64,000 bases of DNA from Flavobacterium pokkalii (GCF_014596575.1 NZ_NASZ01000005.1:97245-161244); one strand, 5' to 3'; shown: positions 7,802 through 16,713, counted from the first letter of the stretch. The notes: a model not told the origin generated them from the letters alone. Translations and numbers: made by a program.

Positions 7802-8863
7802 TTATTTTCTTGCATCAATCAATTCGTGGTATTTGTCTGCGATAATTTTCATGTTGGTTTGATAATTGGCATTTTCTTCCACAAAATTTCTATTTCGAAT
7901 AACAGCTTGATTTCGGTATTCTCTATTCTCAAAAGCCCATAGTATTTCTTCTGCCAGCATTTCGAAATCGTCCAGGCTAATTAATTGTCCGTTTTCACGA
8001 TGTTTTATCCAACTTTGATTTCCTTCGATATTGCTCACAATCGGATAACAGCCGCAAGCCATCGCCTCAAATAAAGAAGCCGAAACGCCTTCGGTTACAG
8101 GCATGCTGATGTAAAAAAGAGCTTGTTGCAGTCGTTTTGGAAGTTCGCTATTGGAAATTCTTCCTGTGAAAAGTACTTTGTCCTGAATTTGTAATTCCTG
8201 TGCCAAATTTTTAAGATTTTCAAGCAATGTGCCGTCTCCAATGATAGTTAAATGGAAATCAATTTCTTTTTGATGCAAAATGCCAAAAGCTTTTAAAATA
8301 ATCTCGTGTCGGTATTCCGGTAATAGAGAACGGCTAACTATGGCGGTGATTTTTTCGGGATTTGCCAAATTGTTATTTTTGAATTTTTCTAAATCAATGC
8401 CTTTGGGTAAAAGGAGAATTTTGGATTCATCAACCTGAACACTTTTCATGTGTTTTGCCATAATGGGACCCCAGGCATGAATGAGTGTTGCTTTTTGGAA
8501 AGCATAATTTTGTAAAATTCGTTTCAGCGGAAGCGAAATAGCATTTTCAGGCCATAAATCGGTTTTTCCCTGTTGGGCGATTGCCGAAGGTTGTAAGCCG
8601 GACAAGGCCGCCAGAAAACCATAACTGGTAGTTCTTTCGGCGATAATCATATCGGGTTTTTCCTTGCGAATGATTTTTTGAATTGTAAAAGGCGCAAAAA
8701 TGAATTCCAGCGTTCTCCCAATTCGATTCCAAAAAGTATCGTTGGACGTTTGCAGTTCCCAGTTGATGATTTTAAAATGCCCAAATTCCTTTAAACCGTT
8801 CATCCAGGTTTGGGCATCGGCGCGATAGGATTCTCCGAGAAAAAGGATTTTTCTTTGTTTCAT
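7802..8863 (-). CDS. family 4 (GT-B) glycosyltransferase
   Basis: This 353-residue cytosolic protein has two Rossmann-like halves and no membrane segment. The C-terminal half carries the usual GT4 landmarks: the start I-T-A-I-V-S-R-S-L-L-P-E near residue 180, a G-D-G-T-L near 217, F-T-G-R near 240, and the E-x7-E motif in E-G-V-S-A-S-L-F-E-A-M-A-C-G near 268-281, which binds the nucleotide-sugar. It would add a sugar to a lipid-linked or surface glycan acceptor that cannot be named. The stop is 6 bp from the start of the gene to its right on the same strand (DUF2461), so the rhodanese, DUF2461 and GT4 genes form a run. Confidence 0.85.
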   Translation of the reverse strand: MKQRKILFLGESYRADAQTWMNGLKEFGHFKIINWELQTSNDTFWNRIGRTLEFIFAPFTIQKIIRKEKPDMIIAERTTSYGFLAALSGLQPSAIAQQGKTDLWPENAISLPLKRILQNYAFQKATLIHAWGPIMAKHMKSVQVDESKILLLPKGIDLEKFKNNNLANPEKITAIVSRSLLPEYRHEIILKAFGILHQKEIDFHLTIIGDGTLLENLKNLAQELQIQDKVLFTGRISNSELPKRLQQALFYISMPVTEGVSASLFEAMACGCYPIVSNIEGNQSWIKHRENGQLISLDDFEMLAEEILWAFENREYRNQAVIRNRNFVEENANYQTNMKIIADKYHELIDARK

Positions 8864-8869
8864 TAATTT

Positions 8870-9547
8870 TTAAAATTCCTCCGTTTCTATGGCGCGATTC
8901 ATGAACTCGTTTAGTGGTTTTAAAAGTTGGAGTTTCTGAGTCGTTTTCGAAACAAAATCTTTTTTAGTTACTTCAGAAATGTCAAACTTATGCATGGTTT
9001 CGAAGCTTTTTAGTTTTAAGAATTCAATGGCCGGATGCTCTTTTTCGTAACCTCTGGGTGGATTTTTGAGCAGGTATTTTTCATTGCGACAAAAATCGCC
9101 AAATTCTTTTTTGAAATTAGGTTCCGCTAAAATGGCTTCCAAATCTTCGTAGAAAAAAGCAATTTCTTTGCGTATTTTTTTTAAATCATCGGCTTCAGGA
9201 GCATAAAAACCACCGGCAATAAAAGAGCCGTTTGGATCGATGTGGACATAATAACCGGCTTTGTTCAGTCCTTTGGAACCGGAAGAAATCCAAATGCCCA
9301 TGTGGGTTTTATAAGGTGATTTGTCTTTGGAAAAGCGAATGTCACGGTTGATTCTGAAGGTGCAGTCTTTGATTTCAAGCATTTCTAATGCCGAATCCCA
9401 AGGTTTCATCGCATCCAGAAAATCAGCAACCAGCTGGTGATAGTCTTTTTTATACGCTTCGTATCTTTTTTTGTTGTCCTGAAACCATTCGCGATTGTTG
9501 TTGGCTCTTAAGTCGTTTAAAAACTGTAAGGATTCTGTGTTAAGCAT
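8870..9547 (-). CDS. DUF2461 family protein
   Basis: The 225-residue protein matches the DUF2461 (TIGR02453) family from end to end: L-R-A-N-N-N-R-E-W-F near residue 13, F-R-I-N-R-D-I-R-F-S-K-D-K-S-P-Y-K-T near 63, and G-Y-Y-V-H-I-D-P near 98. The family is widespread in bacteria and some fungi. Its function is not established, though the invariant R-x-x-R-F-S-K-D-K-x-P-Y-K motif suggests an enzyme or a nucleic-acid-related role. It is cytosolic. It sits between the rhodanese lipoprotein (19 bp upstream) and the GT4 gene (6 bp downstream) and is probably co-transcribed with both. Confidence 0.88.
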   Translation of the reverse strand: MLNTESLQFLNDLRANNNREWFQDNKKRYEAYKKDYHQLVADFLDAMKPWDSALEMLEIKDCTFRINRDIRFSKDKSPYKTHMGIWISSGSKGLNKAGYYVHIDPNGSFIAGGFYAPEADDLKKIRKEIAFFYEDLEAILAEPNFKKEFGDFCRNEKYLLKNPPRGYEKEHPAIEFLKLKSFETMHKFDISEVTKKDFVSKTTQKLQLLKPLNEFMNRAIETEEF

Positions 9548-9565
9548 AAATGATTGTTTTGTTTT

Positions 9566-9955
9566 TTATTGCTTTTTATTGGATTCGGCAGTCCATTTTT
9601 GATAGCCGCCCTCCAGATTGTAGATTTTTTTAAACCCCATTTCTGCTAGTTTTTCCGAGGCTTTTAAACTTCGTTTTCCGCTTCGGCAATAGATATAAAC
9701 GGCTTTGTTTTTGTTGAGTTTTTCGGCATCCTGTACAAAATGATCTCCCAGCCAGTCAATGTTTAAGGCTTTTTCAAGATGTCCCTGATTGAATTCTTCC
9801 GGAGTACGCACATCCAGAATTTGTGGCTTTTGAGTGGTTTTTATTTCTTTTGCGAAAGCGGGAACTTCAACAGTTTTAATATTTTTGGAAGTTTGTGCGT
9901 TGCAGGAAAGGAGCATTGATATAAGGCAAAATGTAAGTATGGATTTAAGTTTCAT
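9566..9955 (-). CDS. rhodanese-domain lipoprotein
   Basis: The 129-residue protein has a lipoprotein signal (residues 1-18, lipobox M-L-L-S-C), then a single rhodanese domain of about 95 residues. The active-site loop is Y-C-R-S-G-K-R (Cys near residue 92), intact for sulfur transfer. The D-V-R-T-P-E-E-F-N-Q-G-H-L segment near 49-61 is the standard rhodanese N-terminal motif. The protein should be anchored facing the periplasm. Substrates are unknown; single-domain periplasmic rhodaneses have been linked to thiosulfate or polysulfide handling. The gene leads the rhodanese-DUF2461-GT4 run. Confidence 0.9.
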   Translation of the reverse strand: MKLKSILTFCLISMLLSCNAQTSKNIKTVEVPAFAKEIKTTQKPQILDVRTPEEFNQGHLEKALNIDWLGDHFVQDAEKLNKNKAVYIYCRSGKRSLKASEKLAEMGFKKIYNLEGGYQKWTAESNKKQ

Positions 9956-10035
9956 AATATTTGTTTTAAATTAAAACGATGGTACTAAGTTAAGTTTTTT
10001 ATTTGTTTTCTTTACTGCACTTTGCGTTGAAAAAG

Positions 10036-10068
10036 TTAACCACAAATTACACGGATTTACACAAATTT
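10036..10068. repeat. degenerate dispersed repeat (CACAAATTACACGGATTTAC type)
   Basis: This AT-rich stretch repeats the word ACA-A/G-ATT-TACAC internally. I recall it as a dispersed intergenic element of Bacteroidota genomes. Similar debris occurs at 17866-17885 and 17948-17972. Confidence 0.4.
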
Positions 10069-10138
10069 TATTTTTTATTTGTGAAATAACTTAAAATGAA
10101 CTTTTACTTTATTTATAGAACTTTGCAGAAAACTTGGT

Positions 10139-10158
10139 ATCCCGATAGCTATAGGGAT
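10139..10158. repeat. palindrome ATCCCGATAGCTATAGGGAT
   Basis: A near-perfect 20-bp palindrome of the same style as those at 6541-6558 and 13092-13109. It lies about 20 bp beyond the stop of recF. It lacks the T run of a terminator. Confidence 0.6.
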
Positions 10159-10176
10159 TGTGTTTAAAAACTAAAA

Positions 10177-11256
10177 TCACAAATTAAAAATCTTATAAGA
10201 TTGATGTGTCGATTTTACGATGGCTTCTGTGCGCTCCGGATGCGTATCTGAAATAAAAAGTTGTCCAAAAGTATCTGAATTCACCATTTCTACAATTTTA
10301 GCTACGCGCGTTTCGTCCAGTTTGTCAAAAATATCATCAAATAACAAGATGGGTTTTACACCGCTTTGTTTCTTCAGGAATTCAAATTGGGCAAGTTTCA
10401 AGGCAATCAAAAATGATTTTTGCTGACCTTGCGAACCAAATTTTTTAATAGGATGATTGTCGATTTCAAAAGATAAATCGTCTTTATGAATTCCGGTGCT
10501 GGTGTAATGCAATGCCCGGTCTTTGTTGATGTTTTTCTGTAAAAGTGTCAGTAAATCATTTTCAAACAAATGACTTTCGTAAACTAATTGTACGGATTCT
10601 TCCGAACCGGTAATCGCATGATGGTGTTTACTGAAAATCGGAATAAATTCGGCAATGAATGCTTTTCTTTTTTCAAAAATGTATTGTCCGAATTCGTTTA
10701 ATTGTTCATTATATATAGATAAGGTGTCGTTGTCAAAAACATGATTCAATGCAAAATATTTCAACAAAGCATTGCGCTGACTCATTACTTTTTGGTACTG
10801 AATAAGTTGTTGTAAATAATAAGAATCCAGTTGCGAAATGATACTGTCTATGAATTTTCGGCGGGTTTCGCTGCCTTCAATAATCAAATCCCTGTCGGCG
10901 GGCGATATAATCACCAGCGGAATAAAGCCAATGTGATCCGAAAATTTATCGTAAGCTTTGCCGTTGCGTTTCAGGACTTTTTTTTGCCCTTTTTTCAGGC
11001 TGCAAACCAATTGCTCGGTTCGGTCGTTTTTGATAAATTCGGCATCAATTACAAAAAAATCTTCTCCGTGGCGGATGTTTTGAACCGCAAGCGGATTGAA
11101 GTAGCTTTTTCCATAAGACAGATGGTAAATAGCATCGAGAACATTGGTTTTTCCAATGCCGTTTTTGCCTACAAAACAGATTATTTTACCGTCAAATTCG
11201 AAGCTGGCTTCTGTGAAATTTTTATAATTGAATAACGAAATTTTTTTTAAATACAT
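10177..11256 (-). CDS. recF: DNA replication and repair protein RecF
   Basis: RecF is an SMC-like ATPase that loads RecA, with RecO and RecR, at single-strand gaps. From the Met at 11256 the protein is 359 residues, the normal length. It begins [14 protein letters not shown] as family members do, so the extra 21 codons upstream (open to 11319) are taken as leader. Walker A is G-K-N-G-I-G-K-T-N near residue 30, the signature motif S-P-A-D-R-D-L-I near 112, the Q-G-Q-Q-K-S-F segment near 275, and Walker [12 protein letters not shown] near 304. It is divergent from the TPR gene. Confidence 0.95.
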   Translation of the reverse strand: MYLKKISLFNYKNFTEASFEFDGKIICFVGKNGIGKTNVLDAIYHLSYGKSYFNPLAVQNIRHGEDFFVIDAEFIKNDRTEQLVCSLKKGQKKVLKRNGKAYDKFSDHIGFIPLVIISPADRDLIIEGSETRRKFIDSIISQLDSYYLQQLIQYQKVMSQRNALLKYFALNHVFDNDTLSIYNEQLNEFGQYIFEKRKAFIAEFIPIFSKHHHAITGSEESVQLVYESHLFENDLLTLLQKNINKDRALHYTSTGIHKDDLSFEIDNHPIKKFGSQGQQKSFLIALKLAQFEFLKKQSGVKPILLFDDIFDKLDETRVAKIVEMVNSDTFGQLFISDTHPERTEAIVKSTHQSYKIFNL

Positions 11257-11446
11257 TGTTGTTTTTGCTGGTATTGAGGAATTTGCTGTTGTTGTAAAGG
11301 CTTTTAAACGAGGCTGCAAATTATTGAAAAATATCTAAATAACGGGTGTTTTAAGCGCTTTCAAAGTTAATTTTTTAAGTGCTGAACGGGAAGCCGATTT
11401 GCAGAAATAAAAATATTTTGGATTTAGGCATAAAATATGTGATTTT

Positions 11447-11478
11447 TTGCGTGAGTTTGAATAAAAATTTTATTTTTG
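11447..11478 (+). promoter_or_regulatory. Bacteroidota-type promoter of the TPR protein gene
   Basis: A -33 TTG (11447-11449) and a -7 box TATTTTTG (11471-11478) are separated by 21 bp, which fits the TTG / TAnnTTTG consensus. The start codon follows 23 bp after the -7 box. Confidence 0.7.
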
Positions 11479-11501
11479 CGGTTCACTAAATTAATTTTTA
11501 A

Positions 11502-12275
11502 ATGGCTACATATAATAAAAGAGGATATAAAGCACCAAAAGCGAAAGAAGTTAAAGAGCAAGTAGAGGAAGTTGTAATTGATGAAAAAAACAGTACAACG
11601 GCTGAGGTTTTTTCTAAATTAGACGAAACTGCTTCAAAAACGGAAGACTGGGTTGCTAAAAACCAAAAAGTTATTATTGGAGTTGTAGGAGCAATTGCTT
11701 TGTTTACTGTGGGCTATTTGGGATACCAAAAATTTATCGCAGAGCCTAAAGAAGATGAAGCTGCCAGCGAAATGTTTGTAGCACAACAAAATTTCCAACA
11801 GGCAGTAGAAGGAGTAGCAAGTGATTCTTTGTATAAATTGTCATTAAACGGTTCGGAAGGTAAATTTGGTTTTATCAAAATTGCCGATGAATATTCAGGA
11901 ACTGCAGCGGGTAATTTAGCGAATTATTATGCGGGTATTGCTTATTTGAACACTGGAAAATATACTGAAGCGATTGATTATTTAAGTAAATTCAAATCGG
12001 ATGATGTTGTTTTGAGCGCTTTGGCTAAAGGAGCTATCGGGGATGCTTATTCTGAAAATAAACAACCAAAGGAAGCTTTAGAAAGTTATGTAAAAGCGGC
12101 TGAGTCTAATAAAAATGACTATACAACGCCACGTTTCTTGTTAAAAGCAGGAAAAACGGCTTTGGAATTAGGAAACAAAGAAGAGGCTTTAAAATATTTT
12201 ACTGATATTAAAGAAAACTACGAAAACGCTCCTGAAGCTGCTGCCGTGGAAGCTTTGATTGGTTTATCTCAATAA
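11502..12275 (+). CDS. membrane-anchored tetratricopeptide repeat protein
   Basis: This 257-residue protein has a charged cytosolic N-terminus (1-55), one membrane segment (about 57-75, V-I-I-G-V-V-G-A-I-A-L-F-T-V-G-Y-L) and a C-terminal domain of three to four tetratricopeptide helices (about 95-257), for example Y-A-G-I-A-Y-L-N-T-G-K-Y-T-E-A-I-D-Y-L near 145. The layout resembles YfgM-type ancillary proteins that present TPRs in the periplasm and contact envelope protein-folding machinery. That assignment is by analogy. A clear promoter lies upstream and a terminator downstream, so it is a single-gene unit. Confidence 0.8.
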   Translation: MATYNKRGYKAPKAKEVKEQVEEVVIDEKNSTTAEVFSKLDETASKTEDWVAKNQKVIIGVVGAIALFTVGYLGYQKFIAEPKEDEAASEMFVAQQNFQQAVEGVASDSLYKLSLNGSEGKFGFIKIADEYSGTAAGNLANYYAGIAYLNTGKYTEAIDYLSKFKSDDVVLSALAKGAIGDAYSENKQPKEALESYVKAAESNKNDYTTPRFLLKAGKTALELGNKEEALKYFTDIKENYENAPEAAAVEALIGLSQ

Positions 12276-12294
12276 TAAAAGTTTAAGAATGATG

Positions 12295-12339
12295 AATTGG
12301 TGATTGCAAGTGCTTCAATGCTTGTAATCACCAATTTTT
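12295..12339 (+). terminator. intrinsic terminator after the TPR protein gene
   Basis: A 16-bp stem (about 12295-12310 with 12321-12336, one G-T pair) with a 10-nt loop, followed by a T-rich stretch. Confidence 0.8.
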
Positions 12340-12374
12340 ATTTATAAATTCAAGGTTTTAAAAATATAATTGAT

Positions 12375-12950
12375 ATGGCAACGATTAATAAAAATTTATC
12401 GGAATATGATAAAAATGCACTTCCGAATGCTAAAGAATTTCGTTTTGGAATTGTAGTTTCGGAGTGGAATGAAACGATTACAGAAGGTTTGTACAGCGGA
12501 GCGGAAGCCGCTTTGTTGGACAATGAAGTTCCAGCTGAAAATATTATCCGTTGGAATGTGCCGGGAAGTTTTGAGTTGATTTACGGTTCTAAAAAAATGT
12601 TGCAAACACAAAAAGTAGATGCGGTAATTGCCATTGGTTGTGTGATTCAGGGTGAAACCAAGCATTTTGATTTTGTTTGCGAAGGCGTGACTCAGGGAAT
12701 TAAAGATTTAAATGTGCAAACGGATATTCCGGTTATTTTTTGTGTATTAACTGATAATACGATGCAGCAGTCTATTGAAAGAAGTGGTGGGATTCACGGA
12801 AACAAAGGGACTGAGGCGGCTATTGCGGCTATTAAAATGGCGTATATCCGTCAGCAGGCTACTTTAGCGCATGATTTTTCCAATCAAAATCTATTGACTT
12901 CCGGAGCAGCTCAGCTTGGAGAAGGTTCGCCTTTGGAATTAAAGGAGTAA
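12375..12950 (+). CDS. ribH: 6,7-dimethyl-8-ribityllumazine synthase
   Basis: RibH condenses 5-amino-6-ribitylaminouracil with 3,4-dihydroxybutanone 4-phosphate, the penultimate step of riboflavin synthesis, as a cytosolic oligomer. Typical motifs are present: F-G-I-V-V-S-E-W-N near residue 24, W-N-V-P-G-S-F-E-L near 55, I-A-I-G-C-V-I-Q-G-E-T-K-H-F-D near 85 with the catalytic His, and G-N-K-G-T-E-A-A near 141. At 191 residues it is longer than the usual 155-165. The excess is a polar C-terminal tail of about 30 residues after A-Y-I-R-Q-Q, probably disordered. The gene has its own terminator downstream. Confidence 0.95.
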   Translation: MATINKNLSEYDKNALPNAKEFRFGIVVSEWNETITEGLYSGAEAALLDNEVPAENIIRWNVPGSFELIYGSKKMLQTQKVDAVIAIGCVIQGETKHFDFVCEGVTQGIKDLNVQTDIPVIFCVLTDNTMQQSIERSGGIHGNKGTEAAIAAIKMAYIRQQATLAHDFSNQNLLTSGAAQLGEGSPLELKE

Positions 12951-12970
12951 AAACTAAATAATTCAGAATG

Positions 12971-13009
12971 AAACCTATACTGTTTGTTGAAAATAGTATG
13001 GGTTTTTTT
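12971..13009 (+). terminator. intrinsic terminator after ribH
   Basis: An 11-bp stem (12971-12981 with 12995-13005, one G-T pair) followed by seven T. Confidence 0.85.
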
Positions 13010-13055
13010 GTTTTATTTATGATTGTGAAAGAGAGAAAACCCCATAGAATTTTAT

Positions 13056-13063
13056 TAAATTTG
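13056..13063 (+). promoter_or_regulatory. -7 box TAAATTTG upstream of mutL
   Basis: An exact TAnnTTTG match between the ribH terminator and mutL. A TTG at the ideal -33 distance is not evident. The palindrome at 13092-13109 would lie in the mutL 5' leader. Confidence 0.5.
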
Positions 13064-13091
13064 CTGGGCTTAGTTGTCCCCTGAATACTAA

Positions 13092-13109
13092 TCCCGATAA
13101 CTATCGGGA
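13092..13109. repeat. palindrome TCCCGATAACTATCGGGA
   Basis: A near-perfect 18-bp palindrome in the mutL leader, the third member of a family with 6541-6558 and 10139-10158. Confidence 0.7.
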
Positions 13110-13125
13110 CTGAAAAACTGAAAAA

Positions 13126-15015
13126 ATGTCGAGTATCATTCAATTACTTCCTGATCATGTTGCTAATCAAATCGCCGCCGGAGAAGTGGTTCAAAGGCCG
13201 GCTTCGGTAGTTAAAGAATTACTTGAAAATGCGGTAGATGCGAATGCAACGGATATCAAGCTGATTATAAAAGATGCCGGAAAATCACTCGTTCAGGTAA
13301 TTGATAATGGAAAAGGGATGAGTGTTACCGACGCCCGATTGTGTTTTGAGCGTCATGCGACTTCCAAAATCCGTCATGCTGAAGATTTATTTAGTTTGCA
13401 TACTAAAGGATTTCGGGGTGAAGCTTTGGCTTCTATCGCTGCGATTGCTCATGTGGAAATGAAAACTAAGCAGGAGCAGGACGAATTAGGAACGCAAATT
13501 GTTATCGAAGGCAGTAAATTTGTTTCTCAGGAATCGGCAGTTTTACCACAGGGAACTTCTTTTGCGATTAAAAATTTGTTTTTTAATATTCCCGCCCGAC
13601 GCAATTTCCTGAAATCGGATACGGTGGAATACCGTCATGTTATTGACGAATTTCAACGTGTGGCATTGGCACATCCTAATATTCATTTTACATTTTATCA
13701 TAATGGAAGCGAAATGTATAATTTGCCCATTTCGACTTTAAGACAGCGTGTGGTAAATGTTTTTTCGGGGAAAACCAATGAAAAGTTGGTTCCGGTTCAG
13801 GAAGAAACCGAAATTGTAACGATTCAGGGATTTGTCAGCAAACCTGAATTTGCTAAAAAGAGCAGGGGAGAACAGTTTTTTTTCGTCAATGATCGTTTTA
13901 TTAAAAGCGGTTATTTGCATCATGCTGTGATGGCGGCGTATGACGGAATCCTGAAAGATGGCGCACAACCGAGTTATTTCCTGTATTTGACGGTTCCGGC
14001 CAATTCGATTGATATCAATATTCACCCTACGAAAACCGAAATTAAATTTGACGACGAAAGCGCTTTGTATGCGATTTTAAGAGCTTCCATCAAGCACAGT
14101 TTAGGACAGTTTAATATTGCGCCGGTTTTGGATTTTGAACGAGATGCTAATTTGGATACGCCTTATCATTACAAAGATTTGGAAGGAATAACGCCTACTA
14201 TTCAGGTGGATCGTTCTTTTAATCCTTTTTCGGATGATAAAGAAACCAAGTCTTACAGTTCATCCGGTTCAGGTTCAGCTTCGTCATATTCTGGTTCGTC
14301 ATACAAAAAACCGGCTGCTACAGCTAATTGGGAAAGTTTGTATGTAGGTTTGAAACAAGAACCAGATTTGGCAATAGAAAGTGCCGAAATTTCTTTTGAA
14401 AGCGAAGAGGTTACAGCTTCTTTGTTCAATGATGAAGAAGTGGAACAAAGTGTTCAGAATGTTTACCAAATTCATAAAAAATACATTGTTTCGCCAATAA
14501 AATCAGGAATGGTTATTGTGGATCAGCAACGCGCGCATCAAAGGGTTTTATATGAACAATTTTTAACCAATATGACGGTGCATCAGGCATCGAGTCAGCA
14601 GTTGTTGTTTCCGTTAGAATTGTATTTTTCGGCTGGCGAAATGGAATTAATCGACGAATTAAAATTTTCGCTGATTAATACCGGATTTGTTTTTGAAGAA
14701 ACCAATGCTAATCATGTGGTTATTTCCGGAATTCCGGTAAACGTAACCGAAAGTGAAGTTTCAATCGTATTGGAACAATTATTAAGTGATTTACAGGAAG
14801 GAATTCCTGAGAATAGTTTTAGTCAAAACGATTCTATTGCTAAGTCGATGGCAAAAAGTTTAGCAGTAAAAACAGGAACCAGTTTAACGATAAAAGAACA
14901 GGAGAATTTAGTAAACGGACTTTTTGCCTGTAAAGATCCAAATGTGTCTCCGTTTCAAAAACCAACTTTCATCACCATGCGTGTGGAAGATATAGATAAA
15001 AAATTTGCAATATGA
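13126..15015 (+). CDS. mutL: DNA mismatch repair protein MutL
   Basis: MutL links mismatch recognition by MutS to strand removal. The 629-residue protein has the GHKL ATPase at the N-terminus: E-L-L-E-N-A-V-D-A near residue 31, D-N-G-K-G-M near 62, and T-K-G-F-R-G-E-A-L-A-S-I near 89. A transducer domain runs to about 330, a Ser-rich linker covers about 375-400, and the C-terminal dimerisation domain covers about 440-629. The usual endonuclease motif D-Q-H-A-x2-E-x4-E reads D-Q-Q-R-A-H-Q-R-V-L-Y-E from residue 466, so His and the first Glu are both Gln; the later C-P-H-G-R-P motif reads S-P-F-Q-K-P. Nuclease activity is therefore doubtful. Its stop overlaps the next start by 4 bp. Confidence 0.95.
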   Translation: MSSIIQLLPDHVANQIAAGEVVQRPASVVKELLENAVDANATDIKLIIKDAGKSLVQVIDNGKGMSVTDARLCFERHATSKIRHAEDLFSLHTKGFRGEALASIAAIAHVEMKTKQEQDELGTQIVIEGSKFVSQESAVLPQGTSFAIKNLFFNIPARRNFLKSDTVEYRHVIDEFQRVALAHPNIHFTFYHNGSEMYNLPISTLRQRVVNVFSGKTNEKLVPVQEETEIVTIQGFVSKPEFAKKSRGEQFFFVNDRFIKSGYLHHAVMAAYDGILKDGAQPSYFLYLTVPANSIDINIHPTKTEIKFDDESALYAILRASIKHSLGQFNIAPVLDFERDANLDTPYHYKDLEGITPTIQVDRSFNPFSDDKETKSYSSSGSGSASSYSGSSYKKPAATANWESLYVGLKQEPDLAIESAEISFESEEVTASLFNDEEVEQSVQNVYQIHKKYIVSPIKSGMVIVDQQRAHQRVLYEQFLTNMTVHQASSQQLLFPLELYFSAGEMELIDELKFSLINTGFVFEETNANHVVISGIPVNVTESEVSIVLEQLLSDLQEGIPENSFSQNDSIAKSMAKSLAVKTGTSLTIKEQENLVNGLFACKDPNVSPFQKPTFITMRVEDIDKKFAI

Positions 15016-15764
15016 TGAATATAACGCCTATAGTCAAACAATTAATAATCATTAACGTTCTGTTTTTTATTGGAACCTTATTTGTGGGAGATCCGGCTTA
15101 CCAAATTCTGGCCATGTTTTTTCCTGAAAATAATGATTTTCATTTTTGGCAGCTTTTAACGCACATGTTTATGCACGGCGGATTTGCCCATATTGCTTTC
15201 AATATGTTTGCTTTGTATTCGTTTGGTTCTACCTTAGAGCATTTTTGGGGAAGTCAAAAGTTGTTGTTTTTTTACATTTCCTGTGGTTTAGGCGCTGTTT
15301 TGTTGCAAACCGGAGTTAATTATTATTATTTTAATGAAGCGGTTAACGTTTTAGGAGCTCATGGTTTTGAGAAAGCGGAGATTGTAAAAATATTGAACGA
15401 AGGCAAAATCAATACACAATGGGAATCGATATTAACAGCGACGCAATACCAACAGTTTTTAAGTTCTTTCCTGGGAACGATGGTGGGAGCTTCGGGAGCG
15501 ATTTATGGGTTGTTAGTGGCTTTTGCGTTTATGTTTCCTAATGCCGAGTTGGGAATTATGTTTATTCCGGTTCCGGTTAAAGCTAAATATTTTGTTCCGG
15601 TTTACATGCTGCTTTTTGATGGATTCTTCGGTATTTTTGGTAATTCATTGATGGGTATAGATTCAGGAATTGCTCATTTTGCACACATTGGCGGTGCGAT
15701 ATCTGGTTTTTTGATTATGTGGTATTGGAAGAAAAATCAGTTTAATAACAACCGTTGGAACTAA
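15012..15764 (+). CDS. rhomboid family intramembrane serine protease
   Basis: The 250-residue membrane protein has six to seven helices. It has the rhomboid loop H-M-F-M-H-G-G-F-A-H-I-A-F-N-M near residues 51-66, the nucleophile motif G-A-S-G-A-I-Y-G near 160 (Ser) and the partner His in A-H-F-A-H-I-G-G-A near 219. These place it among active rhomboids, which cleave membrane proteins within the bilayer. A roughly 50-residue insert between helices (about 105-150) is longer than in GlpG. The start ATG overlaps the mutL stop (ATGA), so it is translationally coupled to mutL. A second rhomboid follows 33 bp downstream. Confidence 0.92.
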   Translation: MMNITPIVKQLIIINVLFFIGTLFVGDPAYQILAMFFPENNDFHFWQLLTHMFMHGGFAHIAFNMFALYSFGSTLEHFWGSQKLLFFYISCGLGAVLLQTGVNYYYFNEAVNVLGAHGFEKAEIVKILNEGKINTQWESILTATQYQQFLSSFLGTMVGASGAIYGLLVAFAFMFPNAELGIMFIPVPVKAKYFVPVYMLLFDGFFGIFGNSLMGIDSGIAHFAHIGGAISGFLIMWYWKKNQFNNNRWN

Positions 15765-15797
15765 AATTAAAGTAATAATCCTGATAAAGACGAATAA

Positions 15798-16670
15798 ATG
15801 AATATCCTGGACGATTTAAAAATGCAATACAAACTGGGAGGAATTGTTAATAAGCTAATTTATTGGAATGTAGCCTGTTTTTTGATTTCGTTTGTTTTGC
15901 CGGGAATATTGCGCATTTTTAATGTTAATTTGAATGTGTTGCAATATGTGAGTTTGTCGTCTAATCCGTCCGATTTATTGTGGAAACCCTGGTCGCTTAT
16001 CAGTTATGCTTTTTTTCATTTTGATTTCTTTCATATTTTATTCAATATGCTGGTGCTGAATTTTGCAAGCCAGTTGTTTTTGACTTTTTTTACTCAAAAA
16101 CAGTTTTTAGGCTTGTATTTATTGGCGGCTGTTTTTGGCGGAGCCGTTTTTATGGGGACGTATTATTTGATGAATATGGATGCTCCTATTGTTGGGGCTT
16201 CGGCTGCTATTATGGCTGTTTTGATGGCGGTAACTAGTTATCAGCCACTAATAGAAGTGCGTTTGTTGTTGATAGGAAGAGTGAAATTATGGCATATTAC
16301 GGCGGTGTTGTTGATACTAGATTTGATGCAGCTTCGTTTAGAGAATATGGGAGGACATATTTCGCATTTGGCGGGAGCGTTATTTGGTTTTGTTTTTATC
16401 AAAGCCTTGCAAAAGGGAACTGATATGAGTTTAATTGTCACTAAGTTTATTAGTTTTTTTGCCAATGGTTTCAGAACAACACCTTCAACACCTTTCAAGA
16501 AAGTCCATAAAAATTATACAAAACCCGTTGAACAGCGTACCGCATCTAGAATTATTACAAAAGATAAAACACAGCAACAGATTGATGAGATTTTAGATAA
16601 AATCAGTCAATCCGGTTATGATAGTTTAACAAAAGAGGAGAAGGATTTTTTATTCAAATCAGGTAAATAA
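15798..16670 (+). CDS. rhomboid family protein, second paralogue
   Basis: A 290-residue membrane protein related to the preceding gene. The first rhomboid loop is present (F-F-H-F-D-F-F-H-I-L-F-N-M near residue 73), the nucleophile region reads G-A-S-A-A-I-M-A near 133 in place of G-x-S-G, and the His lies in G-G-H-I-S-H-L-A-G-A near 189. Ser and His are both kept, so activity is likely. A polar C-terminal tail of about 70 residues (from about 220) ends in Q-I-D-E-I-L-D-K-I-S-x-S-G-Y-x-S-L-T-x-E-E, a small helical module seen in Bacteroidota rhomboids. It forms an operon with mutL and the first rhomboid. Confidence 0.9.
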   Translation: MNILDDLKMQYKLGGIVNKLIYWNVACFLISFVLPGILRIFNVNLNVLQYVSLSSNPSDLLWKPWSLISYAFFHFDFFHILFNMLVLNFASQLFLTFFTQKQFLGLYLLAAVFGGAVFMGTYYLMNMDAPIVGASAAIMAVLMAVTSYQPLIEVRLLLIGRVKLWHITAVLLILDLMQLRLENMGGHISHLAGALFGFVFIKALQKGTDMSLIVTKFISFFANGFRTTPSTPFKKVHKNYTKPVEQRTASRIITKDKTQQQIDEILDKISQSGYDSLTKEEKDFLFKSGK

Positions 16671-16713
16671 TGGTTTGAAGTTTGTGGAGACTTTGGACAT
16701 TTAATTAGACAAA

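Noticed and set aside
10831..11235. 134-codon plus-strand ORF inside recF
   Set aside because: It is opposite to the conserved recF frame, which explains the sequence fully; no domain is visible.
11257..11319. 21-codon N-terminal extension of recF
   Set aside because: RecF proteins begin at the M-Y-L-K-K-I-S-L-F equivalent; the extension has no conserved features.
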